Assembly (NCBI RefSeq): GCF_012427845.1 | Contig: NZ_CP038498.1 | Coordinates: 3,286,001-3,350,000 of the forward strand | From: Pectobacterium punjabense | Lineage (GTDB): Bacteria; Pseudomonadota; Gammaproteobacteria; Enterobacterales; Enterobacteriaceae | Direction of reading: 5' to 3' | Length of the DNA: 64,000 nt | In this document: one piece after another, positions 1 to 9,812 of the stretch | How positions within the stretch are numbered: position 1 is the stretch's first letter | Layout of the letters: each line of letters begins with the position of its first letter | The notes under the pieces: model-generated | Told to the model about the DNA's origin: nothing | Databases searched by the model: none | The model's input: only the letters and a program-made list of their open reading frames with translations | Program-made: the position numbers and the translations under genes

Positions 1-241
1 CCGAGTGCTGACCGTAGTTGCGGTTCAACAGCACGGCGATGATGTGCTTTTCCGGGTCGCTCGCCGCCTCGGTCAGCAGTTCTGCCGAGCGGTCGCTGCT
101 GCCGTCATCAACCAGAATTATTTCCCAGGGTTTACCGATCTGCCGACAGGCCGCCAGCGTGCGGTCAATCAGCACCGGTAGGCTCTCTTCTTCGTTATAA
201 ACGGGGATCACAACAGAAACATTGTTGATGTCATCAATCAC
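1..241 (-). CDS. arnC: Undecaprenyl-phosphate 4-deoxy-4-formamido-L-arabinose transferase ArnC (N-terminal part; runs off the window)
   Basis: Only the first 80 codons are present. The reading frame opens with GTG at 241 and reads [18 protein letters not shown], the start of a GT2 family glycosyltransferase, followed by the ILVDDGSSD nucleotide-sugar binding motif and NRNYGQHS. The start overlaps the end of arnB by 8 bases (GTGATTGA), so the two are translationally linked. In the family, ArnC moves formyl-aminoarabinose from UDP to undecaprenyl phosphate at the cytoplasmic face of the inner membrane, for later attachment to lipid A and resistance to cationic peptides. The C-terminal membrane segments lie outside the window. 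Confidence 0.93.
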   Translation of the reverse strand, partial: MIDDINNVSVVIPVYNEEESLPVLIDRTLAACRQIGKPWEIILVDDGSSDRSAELLTEAASDPEKHIIAVLLNRNYGQHS

Positions 242-1382
242 GAACAGACTCCAGAATCGAGGTTAGCGCCGCGACGACGCGATCGACATCGCTATCCAGC
301 ATGTCGGGGAACAGCGGTAGCGTCATCAGCGACGCCGAATTCCACTCCGTTTCCGGTAGGTGCAAATGAGGGTAGCGCTCGCGGTAATATTTCTGCGTAT
401 GCACCGCTCTGAAATGCAGTCCGGTGCCAATACCGTGCGTTTGCAGCGCCGCCATCAGAGCATCGCGTGATATGCCGCACTGCGTTTCGTCTACGCGCAC
501 CATAAACAGGTGCCAGGCGTGCAGATGGGGATAATCAGGAACCGCCAGCGGCTGGAGCGGCAGGGAGTGCAGTTGAGTGAGATAACGCACGGCAAGTTGC
601 TGACGGCGGGCGTTGAACGCCGAGAGTTTATCCAGTTGAATGAGTGCAATGGCCGCATTGATATCCGCTAGGTTGTATTTAAACCCCGGCGTCACCACTT
701 CAGCCTGCGGCTTGCGCCCCTGTAATTGCCGGTCAAACGCATCTACTCCCAACCCGTGAAACTTTAGGCTGCGTATACGCTCGGCGAGTACGTCGTCATC
801 CGTTACCACCATGCCACCTTCCGCACAGGTGATATTTTTAATCGCGTGAAACGAAAAAATGGCCGTTCCGCGCGCGCCGATCCATTCACCGCGATATTGC
901 GTACCGACGGCGTGCGCCGCATCCTCAATCAGCGGAATACCGTAACGTTCACTCAAAGCACGCAGCGCATCCAGATCGGCAGGTGCACCGGCGTAATGCA
1001 CGGGAATAATCGCTTTAGTTTTTGGCGTGATAGCGGCTTCCATGTCCTGCGGTCGCACCATCAGCGTGTGCCGATCCACGTCCACCATCACCGGCTCTGC
1101 CCCCAATAGCGTGATCATATTGACAGTCGAAACCCAAGTCTGAGACGGTGTAATCACCTCATCACCGGGGCCGATACCGAGCGCCATCAGCGTAACGTGC
1201 ATTCCCCCCGTCGCAGAGCTAACCGCAATCGCCTGTCGACACCCGATTCGCTGGCAAAACGCCAGCTCTAATTGCTGGCATTTCGGCCCCGTGGTTATCC
1301 AGCCAGAACGTAATACGTCTGCCACGGCAGCAATTTCCTCTTCGCCCATAGTCGGGCGGGAAAAAGGCAAAAAATCCGTCAT
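234..1382 (-). CDS. arnB: UDP-4-amino-4-deoxy-L-arabinose-oxoglutarate aminotransferase ArnB
   Basis: 382 residues, the usual ArnB length. This is a DegT/DnrJ/EryC1 PLP-dependent aminotransferase: [10 protein letters not shown] near residue 57, IEDAAHAVG near 153, and the PLP lysine in SFHAIKN near residue 182. It transfers an amino group from glutamate to UDP-4-keto-arabinose in the lipid A aminoarabinose pathway. The ATG at 1382 ([10 protein letters not shown]) is preferred over the in-frame upstream ATG at 1418 because family members begin here. It is the first gene of the arn operon, followed by arnC with overlap. A PmrA box lies about 60 bases upstream, pointing to induction by PmrAB (BasRS). 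Confidence 0.95.
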   Translation of the reverse strand: MTDFLPFSRPTMGEEEIAAVADVLRSGWITTGPKCQQLELAFCQRIGCRQAIAVSSATGGMHVTLMALGIGPGDEVITPSQTWVSTVNMITLLGAEPVMVDVDRHTLMVRPQDMEAAITPKTKAIIPVHYAGAPADLDALRALSERYGIPLIEDAAHAVGTQYRGEWIGARGTAIFSFHAIKNITCAEGGMVVTDDDVLAERIRSLKFHGLGVDAFDRQLQGRKPQAEVVTPGFKYNLADINAAIALIQLDKLSAFNARRQQLAVRYLTQLHSLPLQPLAVPDYPHLHAWHLFMVRVDETQCGISRDALMAALQTHGIGTGLHFRAVHTQKYYRERYPHLHLPETEWNSASLMTLPLFPDMLDSDVDRVVAALTSILESVRD

Positions 1383-1443
1383 AACATATTCCCAAAATAA
1401 ATAATGGCGACAAATCATTATTAAGCAGTCTAAATAATGAAGC

Positions 1444-1460
1444 CTTAAGCCAACCTTAAT
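1444..1460. promoter_or_regulatory. PmrA (BasR) box upstream of arnB
   Basis: CTTAAG, five bases, then CTTAAT exactly matches the PmrA consensus YTTAAK-N5-YTTAAK. It lies about 62 bases upstream of the arnB start. Read on the plus strand it points away from arnB, but the first half is itself palindromic. The role is inferred from the known PmrA regulon, which includes arn. Confidence 0.72.
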
Positions 1461-1619
1461 TTATTACGACAGTCATAAAATCACAGATAAACGACGCCAC
1501 ACGACATAGCGCAAACACATCCCGCACTCAAAGAGATATAATTAATTACAATCTATAAATGAACTTTCCGCTAATATCCGAGTCACGGTCGTATCGATTT
1601 ATTGATCTATGACAAAAAA

Positions 1620-2786
1620 TCAATCCTCCCCGAATAAATCTCGCGTATAGACTTTCTCCATCACATCTTTTAATTCATCGGCGTAACGATTGGTAATAAT
1701 AACGTCACACTGCTGTTTAAAACTATCGAGTTGATGAATGATAGGAACATCGAGAAAATCGTCATCATCAATACCCGGTTCATAAATCACAACATTGATT
1801 CCTTTCGCTTTTATCCTTTTCATAATGCCCTGAATGGAGGAAAAGCGAAAATTGTCCGACCCCGCTTTCATGATAAGGCGATAGACGCCAACGGTTTTAG
1901 GGTGGCGGCGGATAATCGTGTCGGCAATGAAGTCTTTCCGCGTATGGTTAGCGTCCACGATAGCCTTGATCAGATTATTCGGCACAGTACGATAATTAGC
2001 CAGAAGCTGCCGGGTATCTTTCGGTAAACAGTAACCGCCGTAGCCAAAAGAGGGGTTATTGTAGTAATCACCAATACGGGGATCGAGGCATACCCCTTCA
2101 ATAATCTGCCGGGTGTTCAACCCCAGCGATTCGGCATAGCTGTCCAACTCATTGAAGTAGGCCACCCGCATTGCCAGGAAGGTATTCGCAAATAATTTTA
2201 TCGCTTCGGCCTCTGTCGGGTCGGTAAACAGCACGCGAATATCTTTTTTTAATGCACACTCTATCAATAGGTTAGCGAAGAACCTTGCCCTTTCTGACCG
2301 TTCCCCCACCACAATTCGTGACGGGTAAAGATTGTCATGCAGCGCCTTTCCTTCACGTAAAAACTCAGGCGAAAAAATGACATTATCCGTATCCAACTGT
2401 TGACTGATTTTCTCCGTAAAGCCAACAGGCACCGTCGATTTAATCACCATAATCGCCTGCGGATTAATCGCCAGTACGTCGCGAATGACCGCCTCTACCG
2501 ATGAGGTATTGAAATAGTTGGTTTGTGGATCGTAATCCGTCGGCGTAGCGATAATCACGAACTGCGCATCGGTATACGCTTCATGTTTATCCAGCGTAGC
2601 CGAGAAATTCAGCGTTTCATGTTGTAAAAAACGCGCAATTTCAGCGTCATTAATCGGCGATTTTCGTTGATTTAGCAGCGCCACTTTTTCAGCCACAATA
2701 TCCAGCGCTACAACCTGATGCCGTTGTGCTAATAATAATCCATTCGATAAACCCACATATCCCGTTCCACTAATGGCTATTTTCAT
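1620..2786 (-). CDS. ugd: UDP-glucose 6-dehydrogenase
   Basis: 388 residues. Oxidises UDP-glucose to UDP-glucuronate with NAD, feeding the aminoarabinose pathway and capsule or exopolysaccharide sugars. The Rossmann motif GTGYVGL is at the N terminus, [10 protein letters not shown] follows near residue 110, and the catalytic cysteine lies in [10 protein letters not shown] near residue 253. The C-terminal NAD(P)/UDP domain is complete. It lies just upstream of arnB on the same strand with a 237-base gap that holds a PmrA box, so it probably has its own transcript. Cytoplasmic. Confidence 0.95.
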   Translation of the reverse strand: MKIAISGTGYVGLSNGLLLAQRHQVVALDIVAEKVALLNQRKSPINDAEIARFLQHETLNFSATLDKHEAYTDAQFVIIATPTDYDPQTNYFNTSSVEAVIRDVLAINPQAIMVIKSTVPVGFTEKISQQLDTDNVIFSPEFLREGKALHDNLYPSRIVVGERSERARFFANLLIECALKKDIRVLFTDPTEAEAIKLFANTFLAMRVAYFNELDSYAESLGLNTRQIIEGVCLDPRIGDYYNNPSFGYGGYCLPKDTRQLLANYRTVPNNLIKAIVDANHTRKDFIADTIIRRHPKTVGVYRLIMKAGSDNFRFSSIQGIMKRIKAKGINVVIYEPGIDDDDFLDVPIIHQLDSFKQQCDVIITNRYADELKDVMEKVYTRDLFGED

Positions 2787-2984
2787 GCAAGGCTCTTCAT
2801 CTCAGCATTCGCTAAAAAATCATACGTTATCGCAGTATCTTTGTTATTTACTCATCTGCACAATCACGTTTGTTTTCAATTTATTTCCTGTTATATCCAC
2901 ACGATTAACAACGACATCACTTAAGAAAAAATCTTCACACGTCAAAAAGTAGGAGCAAAGTATCATTCATCATTAGCAAATTCA

Positions 2985-3001
2985 GTTAAACGCCAATTAA
3001 A
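2985..3001 (-). promoter_or_regulatory. Possible PmrA box upstream of ugd
   Basis: On the minus strand the sequence reads TTTAAT, TGGCG, TTTAAC: two half-sites with the right 5-base spacing and one mismatch to YTTAAK in the second. It is about 200 bases upstream of ugd, which is far. In related bacteria ugd is a PmrA target. Low-complexity AT-rich context makes chance matches likely. Confidence 0.35.
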
Positions 3002-3114
3002 CATAGTGCATTTAATGATAAATAAAATTTTTTACACGCTGTCACGTTTTAAAATAATTTTCGGTATTATTGAATAAATTGAACTTTGAGAAAAAAACCG
3101 CATCAAAACATTTC

Positions 3115-3158
3115 CCTCCTTTTCAGACAAACCTTATGCGTATTGCCTGAAAGGGAGG
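3115..3158 (-). terminator. Hairpin downstream of murR, probable terminator
   Basis: CCTCCTTTTCAG pairs with CTGAAAGGGAGG (12 pairs, one G-U) around a 20-base loop that can pair further at CAA/TTG. It lies 27 bases past the murR stop. On the minus strand the bases after the stem are only moderately T-rich, so termination is plausible but not certain. Confidence 0.5.
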
Positions 3159-3184
3159 AAAACCACTTTGCTCTACCTCAAAAA

Positions 3185-4060
3185 CTATTTATTCAACAAC
3201 GTTTCGTCCAGATTATTTATGGTCATACTGGCGTTAAGTACCAGTGGTTTGGCTATTTCTTTTCGTCGCTGCAATAGCGCCAGAAAAATCAAATCTGTCA
3301 GGGTGTTTTGCGCCGTCCGTGATGATATCGAAGAGCTGCGCCATTCATTTTCATCAGAAATACTTTCCAGCACATAATCGGCAAGTTTGGCCAGAGGGGT
3401 TTCCTTGTTACCTGTAATGGCGATGACCGTCGCCCCCTGCGCTTTTGCCATGGTACTGGCTATACGCATTTCTTTGCGCTTGCCGCTGAACGACAACACG
3501 ATCTGTACGTCCTTCGGCGTCAGAGCCTGCGCGGTGGTGAGTTGAACGTGAAGGTCTGCTTCTGCTAAGCAGAGAATACCTATCTTTTGCAGTTTGTAGC
3601 TCAGGTCTTTTGCTGTTAATCCAGACCCCCAAATGCCGACAATCTGCACCCGTTGGGCGTTATTAATAATATCGACAACTTTCTGAAATATTGGGAAATT
3701 TATTTTTTTGGTGGTATCAATGATCGCGGCCGTTTTTTCATGTGCCAGTTTTTGCGCCATCACCATCAGCGAATCTTCAGACGAGATCGCGTTATGCAAC
3801 GCCTTATGCGGGTAAGTTTTAAATTGGTTGTTTCTGCCCAGTTCTTCACTGATGACAATCTTAAGCGCAGGAAAGCCCTTCATACCGATCTTCTGGCTAA
3901 ACTTGATGACAGCAGATTGACTCACCCCAGCGTTTTCGGCAAAGCGGGAAGAGGACATGCTCAGAATAGCCTCTGGATTATCCAGAATGTATTGCGCAAT
4001 TTTTTGCTGTCTTTCAGCTAACTCAGGTAGCAGCCAAGCGATCTCATTTAACACTGACAT
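3185..4060 (-). CDS. murR: HTH-type transcriptional regulator MurR (RpiR family), repressor of murQP
   Basis: 291 residues from the ATG at 4060 (MSVLNEIAWLLPELAERQQK), preferred over an upstream start at 4102 because GGAGATA precedes it and homologues start here. An N-terminal RpiR helix-turn-helix (SSSRFAENAGVSQSAVIKF, about residues 36-54) is followed by a SIS sugar-phosphate binding domain (about 120-260, with GIWGSGLTAKDLSYKLQ). In E. coli MurR represses murQP and responds to MurNAc-6-phosphate. Here it is divergent from murQ-murP, with a palindrome at 4219-4235 as candidate operator. An ERIC-like repeat lies between its start and the shared promoter region. Confidence 0.88.
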   Translation of the reverse strand: MSVLNEIAWLLPELAERQQKIAQYILDNPEAILSMSSSRFAENAGVSQSAVIKFSQKIGMKGFPALKIVISEELGRNNQFKTYPHKALHNAISSEDSLMVMAQKLAHEKTAAIIDTTKKINFPIFQKVVDIINNAQRVQIVGIWGSGLTAKDLSYKLQKIGILCLAEADLHVQLTTAQALTPKDVQIVLSFSGKRKEMRIASTMAKAQGATVIAITGNKETPLAKLADYVLESISDENEWRSSSISSRTAQNTLTDLIFLALLQRRKEIAKPLVLNASMTINNLDETLLNK

Positions 4061-4088
4061 GAAAAATATCTCCGTTACTTGTAACACA

Positions 4089-4165
4089 CCGTCATACTTC
4101 AAGTTGCATGTGCGTTGTTCAAAACGCTAACGCTTTGTCCTGAAACTCGAATTATTTCGGGTATA
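4089..4165. repeat. ERIC-like repeat, short form (copy 1)
   Basis: About 77 bases with typical ERIC ends: CCGTCATACTTCAAGTTGCA at one side and CGAATTATTTCGGGTAT at the other. The middle (GTTCAAAACGCTAACGCTTTGTC) is the same as in the copies at 13.7 and 29.5 kb and differs from the canonical 127-bp element. It lies between the murR start and the shared promoter region, so it would be in the murR leader. Confidence 0.75.
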
Positions 4166-4218
4166 GATTATTCCAGTAGTAACACCTTTCATTCCATCAA
4201 CTTATTTATATGAAAATA

Positions 4219-4235
4219 TTGAAAATATTTTTCAA
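4219..4235. promoter_or_regulatory. Candidate MurR operator
   Basis: TTGAAAA-TAT-TTTTCAA is a perfect 7-bp inverted repeat in the murR-murQ divergent promoter region. RpiR family operators are often TGAAA...TTTCA palindromes. The assignment is inference from position and shape. Confidence 0.5.
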
Positions 4236-4290
4236 TTCACTTTTTTTATTCGGTATTTATTCCTCATCAAACCAAAAACAAGAATAGATT

Positions 4291-4312
4291 TGCCGTGATA
4301 AAAATCACACTC
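4291..4312. promoter_or_regulatory. CRP binding site upstream of murQ
   Basis: CGTGA-TAAAAA-TCACA at 4294-4309 matches the CRP core TGTGA-N6-TCACA with one change. It lies about 60 bases upstream of murQ. In E. coli the murQP operon is CRP-dependent, which supports the call. Confidence 0.65.
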
Positions 4313-4366
4313 CATGAATAAATAATTCCTTAACATTGCCGAAAACCCAATGACCTGGAAGCCCGA

Positions 4367-5275
4367 ATGAAGATTAATTTAAGCCAGATGATGACCGAAA
4401 GCCGCAATCCGGCCAGCTCTCAGATTGATACGCTGTCAACACTGGAAATGCTTGCGGTGATCAACGCGGAGGATAAAAAAGTCTCCTTAGCGGTGGAAGC
4501 CACGCTGCCAGACGTTGCCAAAGTAGTGGATTTGGTCACTGAGGCTTTTGCCAACGGGGGCAGGTTGATTTATTGCGGTGCTGGCACTTCTGGACGTCTG
4601 GGAATTCTGGATGCAAGCGAGTGCCCCCCCACCTACGGGACACCGCGAGAACAGGTTATCGGCCTGATTGCTGGTGGACATACGGCGATTCTACAGGCGG
4701 TTGAGAACGCAGAAGACAACCCTGAAATGGGGAAACAGGACCTGCGTAATATCGAGTTCAACTCGCGTGACGTCTTGGTGGGGATCGCCGCAAGTGGCCG
4801 CACACCTTATGTATTAGGCGCGATGGCTTACGCACGCCATGTCGGGGCAACGGTTGCCGCTATCTCGTGTAATCAGAACAGTGAAATGAGCAAGGCCGCA
4901 GATATTGCCATTGAGCCCGTAGTTGGCCCTGAAGTCGTCACGGGTTCATCACGCATGAAAGCAGGAACGGCGCAAAAACTGATCCTTAACATGATCACCA
5001 CGAGTGCAATGATCCGCAGCGGCAAGGTCTATAGCAATCTGATGGTGGATGTTGAAGCCACCAACGCCAAGCTGGTGCAACGCCAAGTCAACATTGTGGT
5101 AGAAGCCACAGAATGCAGTCCAGAAGAAGCAGAAAGCGTACTCAATGAATGCCAGCGCCACTGTAAAACCGCGATTGTCATGATCCTAGGCGGCCTCACA
5201 GCGCAGCAGGCTACCGCAGCGTTAAGCAAGAACAACGGCTTTATTCGTAAAGCCTTACAGGGGATACAGGTATAA
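4367..5275 (+). CDS. murQ: N-acetylmuramic acid 6-phosphate etherase MurQ
   Basis: 302 residues, the full family length. Cleaves the lactyl ether of MurNAc-6-phosphate to GlcNAc-6-phosphate and D-lactate in the cytoplasm. A SIS fold is visible: [20 protein letters not shown] (about 66-85), the conserved ECPPTYG immediately after it with the family's catalytic glutamate, and a second motif [11 protein letters not shown]. The C-terminal helical part with [15 protein letters not shown] residues is intact. The stop is followed after 2 bases by murP, so the two form one operon. Expression is probably controlled by MurR and CRP through sites upstream. Confidence 0.95.
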   Translation: MKINLSQMMTESRNPASSQIDTLSTLEMLAVINAEDKKVSLAVEATLPDVAKVVDLVTEAFANGGRLIYCGAGTSGRLGILDASECPPTYGTPREQVIGLIAGGHTAILQAVENAEDNPEMGKQDLRNIEFNSRDVLVGIAASGRTPYVLGAMAYARHVGATVAAISCNQNSEMSKAADIAIEPVVGPEVVTGSSRMKAGTAQKLILNMITTSAMIRSGKVYSNLMVDVEATNAKLVQRQVNIVVEATECSPEEAESVLNECQRHCKTAIVMILGGLTAQQATAALSKNNGFIRKALQGIQV

Positions 5276-5277
5276 CC

Positions 5278-6729
5278 ATGGCGAAAATAACCGTTTCTAT
5301 GATAGAGCAGATTTTACAGCTCACCGGCGGTAGTGAAAATATCATTATCTGCGGTAACTGTATGACCCGTCTGCGCCTGACGTTGCGTGACCGCGAGCAA
5401 ATACAGCTCGATAGCCTGAAGAAAATACCGGGTGTGTTAGGGGTAGTTAACGGTGACGATCAATTGCAGATCATCCTCGGCCCAGGTAAAGCCCAGACAG
5501 CCAGCGAAATGATGAATGCGCTGTTGAGTGAGCAACCTCGGCAACAGCCGGGCAGCAACGAGCAAGCAGATTTGCAGTCCTTGACTAGCCAGAACAAGCA
5601 ACAGATGAAAGCCAAACAAAATAGTGCGATACATAATTTCTTGACCAAGTTCGCCACTATTTTTACCCCATTGATCCCTGGTTTTATTGCAGCAGGGCTA
5701 TTGCTAGGGATTGCAACGCTACTGCAACAAACGCTGGTCGTTGATGGCGTGACTCAAGCCGCTTGGCTGAAAAGCCTGATCGCTTACATGAAAGTATTCA
5801 GCATCGGTTTGTTTACCTTCCTGAGCATTCTGATTGGTCATAACACTCAGAAAGCCTTTGGGGGGACTGGCGTGAATGGCGCGATTATCGCGTCGCTGTT
5901 TATTTTACGCTACGTTCCAGAAGGCACTGTTGGCTATTACGCTGGGATGGGTGACTTCTTTGGCATGGTTATCGATCCGCGCGGTAACATTATTGGTGTG
6001 TTGCTGGCCTGCATGTTAGGGGCATGGATTGAACGGCAAGTGCGTCGGGTGATACCGGATAACCTGGATATGATCCTGACGTCATCGATTACCTTGTTGA
6101 TCACGGGCGCGATTACTTTTGTGGTGATTATGCCCGTGGGGGGCGAGTTGTTTAAGGGGATGTCATGGCTGTTTATGCATCTTAACGGCAACCCGTTCGG
6201 CACCGCCATACTGGCTGGGCTATTTCTGATTAGCGTGGTTTTCGGCATTCATCAGGGGTTTGTGCCAGTGTATTTCGCGTTAATGGATGCACAAGGGTTT
6301 AATTCGCTATTCCCAATTCTAGCGATGGCGGGTGCTGGGCAAGTCGGGGCATCGTTAGCGTTGTTTGTTCGTTCGCCAAAAGGTTCGCTGTTGCGCACTC
6401 AGATTAAAGGAGCCATTCTCCCTGGCCTGCTGGGGATTGGGGAGCCACTCATTTATGGCGTGACGTTGCCGCGCCTGAAGCCGTTTGTGACCGCCTGCCT
6501 GGGCGGTGCTGTAGGGGGATTCTTTGTCGGTCTGGTGGCTTGGATGGGCTTGCCAGTAGGACTGAATACCGTCTTCGGCCCTTCTGGATTGGTCGCGATT
6601 CCTCTGATGACGTCAGCAAAAGGCATATTTGCAGGCATGCTAGTTTATATCGCCGGCATTATTATCTCTTATATTGCCGGTTTCATCCTGACCTGGCTGT
6701 TTGGCAGTAAGAATGTTGATTTAAGCTGA
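5278..6729 (+). CDS. murP: PTS system N-acetylmuramic acid-specific EIIBC component
   Basis: 483 residues. The EIIB domain (about 1-90) carries the phosphorylated cysteine at residue 28 in [12 protein letters not shown] linker rich in Q/N follows, and then an EIIC domain of about ten membrane segments from residue about 120, with the substrate motif [14 protein letters not shown]. There is no EIIA domain, as in E. coli MurP, which borrows EIIA-Glc (Crr). It imports MurNAc as MurNAc-6-phosphate for MurQ. Start 2 bases after the murQ stop. Confidence 0.93.
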   Translation: MAKITVSMIEQILQLTGGSENIIICGNCMTRLRLTLRDREQIQLDSLKKIPGVLGVVNGDDQLQIILGPGKAQTASEMMNALLSEQPRQQPGSNEQADLQSLTSQNKQQMKAKQNSAIHNFLTKFATIFTPLIPGFIAAGLLLGIATLLQQTLVVDGVTQAAWLKSLIAYMKVFSIGLFTFLSILIGHNTQKAFGGTGVNGAIIASLFILRYVPEGTVGYYAGMGDFFGMVIDPRGNIIGVLLACMLGAWIERQVRRVIPDNLDMILTSSITLLITGAITFVVIMPVGGELFKGMSWLFMHLNGNPFGTAILAGLFLISVVFGIHQGFVPVYFALMDAQGFNSLFPILAMAGAGQVGASLALFVRSPKGSLLRTQIKGAILPGLLGIGEPLIYGVTLPRLKPFVTACLGGAVGGFFVGLVAWMGLPVGLNTVFGPSGLVAIPLMTSAKGIFAGMLVYIAGIIISYIAGFILTWLFGSKNVDLS

Positions 6730-6956
6730 TTACCAAAGCTTTTCTATTGCTTCTTGCGGGACAGTGTTGCCATCGAAAAGACGGGTTGCTATTACGCAGC
6801 CCGCTGCGGAGCACAGAGCCCAAAAAAGACTATCCAACCGCAGTACGAAAATGATGTCCTGCAAAAACATAAGCTAATTTCATCAATCCCAGCGCAAGCG
6901 GCAGAAACGTCTACACTTATCATCAGTCATCTTTCTGGCTAAGGATGGGAAGAACA

Positions 6957-8504
6957 ATGAGGGTCAGCACGCACAGCAAAGCCAACTACTACCAAATGCC
7001 GCTGCAAAAACTGATGATTGTCTTTATGCTATTCATCGTCACCACCGTAGTGGCGCTAAACGGGTGGGCTGTATTCAACTCTCACCAACAGCTTATTGAT
7101 TCCACAGAGCGAAACGCCAAAAATCTGTCTCTGTCGCTGGCGCGCCATGCTGAAGATACGTTTTTACAAGTCGATATCCTGTTACAAGATTTACAAGAAC
7201 GTATCGACAAAGATGGCTTATCACCTGCACAAATAGCCAGGCTCGGCGATATTTTAAAAAGCAGAAAATCCACTCTGCCACAGCTGCATGGCATCTTCAT
7301 CTACGATGAGAAAGGCGAATGGCTGGTGAATTCGGGGGGAACCAAACCCGCCAACGCCAATAACGCCGACAGAGAATATTTTAAATATCACCAAAGCAAC
7401 GTCAGCAAAGACATGCACATCGGCAGCGTGATTCAAAGCCGCTCCACAGGGGATTTGATCATTCCCGTTTCCATGCGCATCAGTAAACCAGACGGTAGCT
7501 TTAACGGCGTGCTGCTCGCCACCCTCTCGCTGAACTATTTCAAACAGTATTATGGCTACTACTCCATGGGGAATATGGACGTGCTCGCCATCCTGCTTTC
7601 CGATGGTCGGATTCTCTATGGCCGGCCTTACGACGATTCATACGTCAACCGCAATGTGTCCAACGGTCCGCTCTTTTCAGAACATCTAAAACAGTCCGAA
7701 AGCGGAACGGCGACGTTTGTCTCGACGCTCGACCACATCGAGCGAATTTACGGTTACACAAAATTAAAGCGTTACCCCATCGTCATCGCAGCGGGCTTCG
7801 ATCTTGGGTTAGTGCTCAACAAGTGGAAAGCCGACCGTCTGGTCTACGGTGTCATTACGCTCATTCTGCTGTTCACTATCACTCTGCTCGGCCTGATCGT
7901 CCTGCGGCAGATTCGCATGAATTTAAAAAATCAGATCGATTTAACCATCGTGCGTGATGAGCTCACGTCGGTTAACCACACCCTGCAAACGCTGGCGCTG
8001 TTCGATGGCCTGACGGGATTAGCTAACCGCCGTCAGTTTGATATTTTCCTGCAACAAACGCTCTTGCGGATTGCAGGCACGCAGCAGTGTATGGCGCTGA
8101 TCATGATCGATGTCGATGCCTTCAAGAAATATAATGACCACTATGGGCACGTGGCTGGCGATGAGTGTCTGCGTAAGATTGGTAACGTCCTGAGCAACAT
8201 GCCTAAGCGTAAAGAAGATTTAGTCGCCCGCTACGGCGGAGAAGAATTCGCTATTATTATCACCGACACCGATAAGCAAGGTGCCGCCACGTTCGCTCAG
8301 CGCGTACTGGATGCAGTGCGAAAGGAAAAGATCCCTCACGACATGACGCTATTTCCAGAAAAAATCGTCACCATTAGCGCCGGAGCCTATGTATTCTGCG
8401 TCGATAACCCACCGCCAACCGCAGCATCCGTTGTCGATATTGCCGATGCCGCACTGTATCGCGCCAAAAATGGGGGTAAAAACCGGTTTGAGGTCAGTGA
8501 ATAG
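6957..8504 (+). CDS. Membrane-bound diguanylate cyclase with periplasmic sensor domain
   Basis: 515 residues from ATG 6957, which has GGGAAG just upstream; an in-frame ATG at 6945 is the alternative. Membrane segments lie at about 19-40 and 295-317, flanking a dCache-type periplasmic sensor region (VNSGGTKPANA, DREYFKYH, IGSVIQSRSTGDLIIPVSMRI). The GGDEF domain has an intact active site, YGGEEF near residue 426, and an intact product-inhibition site RKED five residues before it. It should therefore make cyclic di-GMP with feedback control. No EAL domain. It stands alone between murP and folD, 227 bases after murP. The ligand is unknown and I cannot assign a named orthologue. Confidence 0.88.
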   Translation: MRVSTHSKANYYQMPLQKLMIVFMLFIVTTVVALNGWAVFNSHQQLIDSTERNAKNLSLSLARHAEDTFLQVDILLQDLQERIDKDGLSPAQIARLGDILKSRKSTLPQLHGIFIYDEKGEWLVNSGGTKPANANNADREYFKYHQSNVSKDMHIGSVIQSRSTGDLIIPVSMRISKPDGSFNGVLLATLSLNYFKQYYGYYSMGNMDVLAILLSDGRILYGRPYDDSYVNRNVSNGPLFSEHLKQSESGTATFVSTLDHIERIYGYTKLKRYPIVIAAGFDLGLVLNKWKADRLVYGVITLILLFTITLLGLIVLRQIRMNLKNQIDLTIVRDELTSVNHTLQTLALFDGLTGLANRRQFDIFLQQTLLRIAGTQQCMALIMIDVDAFKKYNDHYGHVAGDECLRKIGNVLSNMPKRKEDLVARYGGEEFAIIITDTDKQGAATFAQRVLDAVRKEKIPHDMTLFPEKIVTISAGAYVFCVDNPPPTAASVVDIADAALYRAKNGGKNRFEVSE

Positions 8505-8610
8505 CGCGGGCAATTGGAATTAATGTTGACGCAATGCCTGACAGCACGCGCAGGTTCTGACAAAATAGCGGCCATCTCCCCCTATTTCAAATTGATGGGT
8601 ATCATCTCAG

Positions 8611-9474
8611 ATGGCAGCAAAGATTATTGATGGTAAAACGATTGCGCAGCAGGTCAAAGACGAAGTTGCCGCGCGAGTCACGCAGCGTTTAGCTGAAGGA
8701 AAACGCGCACCAGGTCTGGCGGTTGTACTGGTCGGCGAGAATCCAGCGTCACAGATCTATGTCGCCAGCAAGCGTAAGGTATGTGAAGAAGTCGGCTTTA
8801 TCTCCCGCTCTTATGATTTACCCATCACCACCACGGAATCAGAGCTGCTGGCGCTTATCGATCGGCTCAACGCTGACCAGGCGATTGACGGTATTCTGGT
8901 TCAACTCCCGCTGCCGGAAGGCATCGATAACACCAAAGTGATTGAGCGTATCGCACCAAGTAAAGATGTGGATGGCTTCCATCCTTACAACGTGGGTCGT
9001 CTGTGCCAGCGCGCGCCACTGCTGCGCGCTTGTACACCACGCGGCATCATCACGCTGCTAGAACGTTATAATATCGATACCTTCGGACTGAATGCCGTTG
9101 TGGTTGGCGCATCCAACATTGTTGGCCGCCCGATGAGTCTGGAACTGTTGCTGGCAGGCTGTACCACCACCGTTACGCACCGTTTTACCAAAAATCTGCG
9201 CCACCATGTTGAAAATGCCGACCTATTGGTTGTCGCCGTGGGCAAACCGGGCTTCATCCCTGGCGAATGGATCAAACCGGGCGCAATCGTGCTGGACGTG
9301 GGTATCAACCGTCTGGAAAGCGGTAAAGTGGTTGGCGATGTGGAATTTGAAACGGCGCAGGAACGAGCGTCTTACATTAGCCCTGTGCCGGGCGGCGTCG
9401 GCCCTATGACCGTTGCCACACTGATTCAAAATACGCTACAGGCGTGTGAAGAGTACCATGACCACGCCGAATAA
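8611..9474 (+). CDS. folD: Bifunctional methylenetetrahydrofolate dehydrogenase/methenyltetrahydrofolate cyclohydrolase
   Basis: 287 residues. Interconverts 5,10-methylene-, 5,10-methenyl- and 10-formyl-tetrahydrofolate with NADP in the cytoplasm. The catalytic Tyr50/Lys54 pair is in YVASKRK, with [25 protein letters not shown] and the NADP-binding [12 protein letters not shown] motif, then the C-terminal signature [14 protein letters not shown]. All conserved blocks are present. ybcJ follows closely, as in E. coli. Confidence 0.96.
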   Translation: MAAKIIDGKTIAQQVKDEVAARVTQRLAEGKRAPGLAVVLVGENPASQIYVASKRKVCEEVGFISRSYDLPITTTESELLALIDRLNADQAIDGILVQLPLPEGIDNTKVIERIAPSKDVDGFHPYNVGRLCQRAPLLRACTPRGIITLLERYNIDTFGLNAVVVGASNIVGRPMSLELLLAGCTTTVTHRFTKNLRHHVENADLLVVAVGKPGFIPGEWIKPGAIVLDVGINRLESGKVVGDVEFETAQERASYISPVPGGVGPMTVATLIQNTLQACEEYHDHAE

Positions 9475-9506
9475 TGGGCGAGTCAAACACCGATAAGCAG
9501 GAATTT

Positions 9507-9719
9507 ATGGCAACCTTTAATCTTGAAAAACATCCGCACGTTGAACTGTGCGATCTCTTAAAATTGCTGGGCTGGAGTGAAAGTGGCGCAACAGCCAAGC
9601 TGGCTATCGCCGCAGGTGACGTGACCGTTGACGGCCAGACGGAAACGCGCAAGCGCTGCAAAATCCTCGCCGGGCAAACCGTTCAGTTCAATGGCGAGAA
9701 GGTAACCATCGCCGAGTAA
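9507..9719 (+). CDS. ybcJ: S4-domain RNA-binding protein YbcJ
   Basis: 70 residues from ATG 9507 (MATFNLEKHPHVELCDLLKL), matching the length and start of E. coli YbcJ. AGGA lies just upstream; the longer frame from 9474 is rejected for that reason. It has an S4-like fold with the AKLAIAAGDVTVDGQTETRKR block typical of RNA-binding S4 domains. The molecular target is unknown. It is probably co-transcribed with folD (32-base gap) and followed by a terminator. Confidence 0.92.
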   Translation: MATFNLEKHPHVELCDLLKLLGWSESGATAKLAIAAGDVTVDGQTETRKRCKILAGQTVQFNGEKVTIAE

Positions 9720-9746
9720 CCCTTATCCCGTCGATGATACCGAAAT

Positions 9747-9780
9747 AAAAAGCCCGCGATTTATACTTGCGGGCTTTTTA
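9747..9780. terminator. Bidirectional terminator between ybcJ and cysS
   Basis: AAAAAGCCCGC, short loop, GCGGGCTTTTT: a GC stem flanked by A and T runs, placed between two convergent genes, so it can serve both strands. Confidence 0.9.
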
Positions 9781-9812
9781 TTGACTGAAAGTGTGCTGGC
9801 TGAGAGAAAGGA

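Larger units (their letters stand above)
2787..3184. other. AT-rich intergenic region between ugd and murR
   Basis: 398 bases without a gene. It holds the ugd promoter side (near 2787-3060, very AT-rich), a possible PmrA site at 2985-3001, and a strong hairpin at 3115-3158 just past the murR stop. I see no supported small gene; short open frames at 3086-3377 lack ribosome-binding sites and overlap the end of murR. Confidence 0.6.

Noticed and set aside
6754..6942. 62-codon frame between murP and the diguanylate cyclase gene
   Set aside because: Non-ATG start, no ribosome-binding site, no recognisable sequence. Treated as intergenic.
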